A DNA stretch of 7,866 bases, from positions 1 through 7,866 of the forward strand of contig SBBK01000013.1 of NCBI GenBank assembly GCA_005240025.1, written 5' to 3'. A model generated the notes under the pieces. The model was given only the letters and a program-made list of their open reading frames with translations, had not been told where the DNA came from and searched no databases. Positions 6,614 through 7,866 of the stretch are shown here, piece by piece. Each line of letters opens with the position of its first letter. The first letter of the stretch is position 1. This stretch comes from an archaeon. GTDB taxonomy: Archaea > Thermoproteota > Nitrososphaeria > Nitrososphaerales > Nitrosopumilaceae. Both the position numbers and the translations under genes were made by a program.

Positions 6614-7210
6614 CTGTACACGCACTACTTTTCCATGTGGTATTTCTTCCTTGAAAATAATCCCTTCAAAGGAAAAAATCTTGGCCTGTTTTTCCATCCA
6701 AGAATCCTTTGGGAGGCCTGCTTTTTGGCACGTGTGCTCAAGAAACTCCCGCTCGCTCCAGCCATATTCCACCGGAACCTGCGGCAAAAGAAGTCCAGAG
6801 TGGTGCCCATATCTGACTATGAGGCCGTCTCTTCCCACCTTGATTTTCTGTGGCAGTTGAAGCGGATCGCCCAGCCTCTCTTGGGGGGGAGTAAGGATCG
6901 TTACCTCAAATGTAATGTCATCTAGCTCGTCTGGTGTAACTGGTGGAAATCTTGGATCCTGGGTTGCAGCAGCAATCACAGCCTCCGGCAAAGCCTTGTC
7001 CAGCCTTTGAGGAGTGGGAAAACCTATGCACCCCCTCAGATCATTTTTGGAATTTAGTGTGACAAATATTCCTGCCTCAAAGGCAAACTTTGCCTTTGAC
7101 TTTTCGTCTAGTTGTAATTTACGTCTAGTTTTAATAAATTCAGTCGCGATTTTTCTTGCTTCTTGCACTAGCGATTCTCCGTCTTGATCTGATAAATCAA
7201 AGCTGGCCAT
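6608..7210 (-). CDS. AMMECR1-domain protein
   Basis: A 200-aa protein of the AMMECR1 family, found in archaea, bacteria and eukaryotes with no settled biochemical activity. The family signature LRGCIG is at 58-63, after FVTLNSKND. Other conserved parts are the run EAVIAAATQDPRFPPVTPDE (76-95), FEVTILTPP (101-109), GRDGLIVRYGHHSGLLLPQVP (126-146) and the C-terminal FEGIIF. Its length equals the single domain. The ATG at 7210 is preferred, because it gives the usual N-terminus. A GTG at 7222 would add four residues. Upstream, AAAAAAGATTA near 7225-7235 is only a weak promoter candidate. The gene converges on the aconitase-X operon and is divergent from the toxin-like gene. Neither neighbour explains its function. 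Confidence 0.9.
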   Translation of the reverse strand: MASFDLSDQDGESLVQEARKIATEFIKTRRKLQLDEKSKAKFAFEAGIFVTLNSKNDLRGCIGFPTPQRLDKALPEAVIAAATQDPRFPPVTPDELDDITFEVTILTPPQERLGDPLQLPQKIKVGRDGLIVRYGHHSGLLLPQVPVEYGWSEREFLEHTCQKAGLPKDSWMEKQAKIFSFEGIIFKEEIPHGKVVRVQL

Positions 7211-7238
7211 CTGGTACAACACATAATCTTTTTTGGAG

Positions 7239-7310
7239 ACTATGAATCTTTTCTAGTTTCGAATCCATGATTGTGGTTCTGCACAACTTCAGATATTGAA
7301 TATTCATAGT
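7239..7310. repeat. Spaced 9-bp inverted repeat in the divergent AMMECR1/toxin-like spacer
   Basis: ACTATGAAT at 7239-7247 is exactly mirrored by ATTCATAGT at 7302-7310, with 54 bases between. The arms lie upstream of the AMMECR1-domain gene and of the RelE-like gene respectively. They could be a pair of operator sites. A chance match of this length in AT-rich DNA is also quite possible. Confidence 0.3.
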
Positions 7311-7326
7311 TCGAGTGTATGTCATG

Positions 7327-7334
7327 AAATATTA
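7327..7334 (+). promoter_or_regulatory. TATA box of the RelE-like gene
   Basis: AAATATTA (within GAAATATTAAT, 7326-7336) is centred about 28 nt upstream of the ATG at 7359. This selects that ATG as the start over a TTG at 7296, whose extra residues would be transcribed only from further upstream. Confidence 0.5.
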
Positions 7335-7358
7335 ATCGACGTCAATAGTATAACATGC

Positions 7359-7670
7359 ATGTTGGTGTTAGGTGATAGAAAAGATTTTACACCTACATAT
7401 GATTCTCTCTCAAACACGGATCCAAGAAGAAAACGAATTCAAGATGTCATCTCTGCATTAAAAAACGATCAAATCATTGGCGATTCTATTCCTTTTGATA
7501 GATGGCCCAAAAAATTTCGAAAAGAATTTGATTGCTTGTATCGTGTTAGACTGTCTGATTCCGACAGATTGTTGTATACAATCACCGTAGATCACAGAAT
7601 AAGCAAAAAAATCGCACTATTGCTTATAATAATGCATCACAAAGAGTATGAGCGACTTTTCAGATATTAA
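7359..7670 (+). CDS. RelE/ParE-superfamily toxin-like protein
   Basis: A 103-aa protein with the pattern of RelE-type mRNA interferases. A helical N-terminal half, DPRRKRIQDVISALKNDQIIGDSIP, has the usual spacing to the beta strands. DCLYRVRLSDSDRLLYTI is the conserved RxR/RLLY strand pair, and KKIALLLIIMHHKEYERLFRY is the terminal strand with the HKEY...F-Y ending common in this family. In RelE proteins basic and aromatic residues at these places contact or cut mRNA on the ribosome. Activity here is inferred. Normally an antitoxin gene precedes or follows. The 5' flank has no room for one, because the AMMECR1-domain gene reads away. The only candidate partner is the truncated gene at 7734. 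The start is ATG 7359, based on the TATA box. A solitary or domesticated toxin is possible. Confidence 0.68.
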   Translation: MLVLGDRKDFTPTYDSLSNTDPRRKRIQDVISALKNDQIIGDSIPFDRWPKKFRKEFDCLYRVRLSDSDRLLYTITVDHRISKKIALLLIIMHHKEYERLFRY

Positions 7671-7733
7671 TACGTTTATTTGTTATACGTATATTTAATA
7701 CATTCATATGTACTATTATATGTGGAAGCTTAA
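7671..7733. promoter_or_regulatory. AT-rich spacer with palindromes before the last gene
   Basis: This 63-bp stretch is very AT-rich. It contains the 10-bp palindrome TATACGTATA (7684-7693) and the imperfect palindrome ACATTCATATGT (7700-7711), plus TATTTAATA and TATTATA boxes. It may hold the promoter and operator of the following gene. The T-rich TTTATTTGTT after the toxin-like stop could also end that transcript. No single TATA box sits cleanly 26 nt before the ATG at 7734, so the assignment is open. Confidence 0.35.
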
Positions 7734-7866
7734 ATGAAAGCACTGGCAAGCAATCAAAAGAGCGCACACAGGCAATATTTGGGAATTGTAGAATATCTTG
7801 ATTTCTTATTAAAAGAAACAGAAAAGATAAACCCTACCATACGCAACGTTGCTATTATAGCTAAAA
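7734..7866 (+). CDS. Unrecognised protein, N-terminal 44 codons (cut by window edge)
   Basis: The frame is open from the ATG at 7734 to the window end and begins MKALASNQKSAHRQYLGIVE. It continues as an amphipathic helix (YLDFLLKETEKI) and then PTIRNVAIIAK. The latter could open a helix-turn-helix of a small DNA-binding protein, but too little is visible to decide. It follows the RelE-like gene in the same direction after 63 bp, so an antitoxin or a local transcriptional regulator is conceivable. An unrelated gene is equally possible. I do not recognise the family. Confidence 0.45.
   Translation, partial: MKALASNQKSAHRQYLGIVEYLDFLLKETEKINPTIRNVAIIAK

Noticed and set aside
7256..7266. GTTTCGAATCC, resembling a tRNA T-loop and a possible tRNA-linked attachment site
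   Set aside because: The flanking bases do not form a T-stem, and no acceptor, D-arm or anticodon arm can be paired around it, so it is not a tRNA or a tRNA remnant that I can support.
1..7866. CRISPR arrays, rRNA, tRNA genes or long direct repeats
   Set aside because: Reading both strands, I found no regularly spaced repeats and no cloverleaf or rRNA signature. Nearly all of the window is occupied by protein genes.

Overview
The window most likely comes from an ammonia-oxidising archaeon of the Thaumarchaeota (Nitrososphaerota), perhaps near Nitrosopumilales/Nitrosotenuis. I infer this from four things: a two-subunit aconitase-X pair of the archaeal mevalonate-pathway type, archaeal-style Sat, Nth and AMMECR1 proteins, moderate GC content, and repeated TATA boxes about 26-28 nt upstream of start codons with no Shine-Dalgarno, which is typical of leaderless archaeal transcripts. 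No marker gene fixes the genus.

Layout. Positions 1-459 (minus) hold the N-terminal half of a THUMP-domain, ThiI-like protein cut by the window edge. An 81-bp divergent promoter region separates it from a plus-strand sulfate-assimilation operon at 541-3061. That operon contains a [4Fe-4S] APS/PAPS reductase (cysH), ATP sulfurylase (sat) and a secreted, C-terminally membrane-anchored protein of unknown function. Its genes are joined by ATGA-type overlaps. Sat makes APS and CysH reduces it to sulfite. No APS kinase lies between them, which fits direct APS reduction. Endonuclease III (nth, 3045-3698, minus) converges on this operon with a short tail-to-tail overlap.

Positions 3722-5018 look like one TnpB-only (IS1341-type) member of the IS200/IS605 superfamily, inserted between nth and the divergent aconitase-X operon. 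It carries one tnpB gene and a hairpin near each end, and the 3' end of the gene probably doubles as the omega-RNA scaffold. Joining the proposed flanks in silico gives a TATA-like CTTTTAT at the correct spacing before nth. The element may therefore have landed in the nth promoter. The canonical RuvC-II glutamate of this TnpB is replaced by glycine.

Positions 5079-6613 (plus) encode the large and small subunits of aconitase X, probably phosphomevalonate dehydratase of the archaeal isoprenoid route. An AMMECR1-domain protein (6608-7210, minus) converges on them. The last 600 bp are more AT-rich. They hold a RelE/ParE-like toxin-type protein (7359-7670) with no visible antitoxin upstream, an AT-rich palindromic spacer, and the first 44 codons of an unrecognised gene (7734 to the edge).

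I see no CRISPR array, rRNA, tRNA or multi-gene defence island. The TnpB element and its relation to nth are the most interesting structure in the window.
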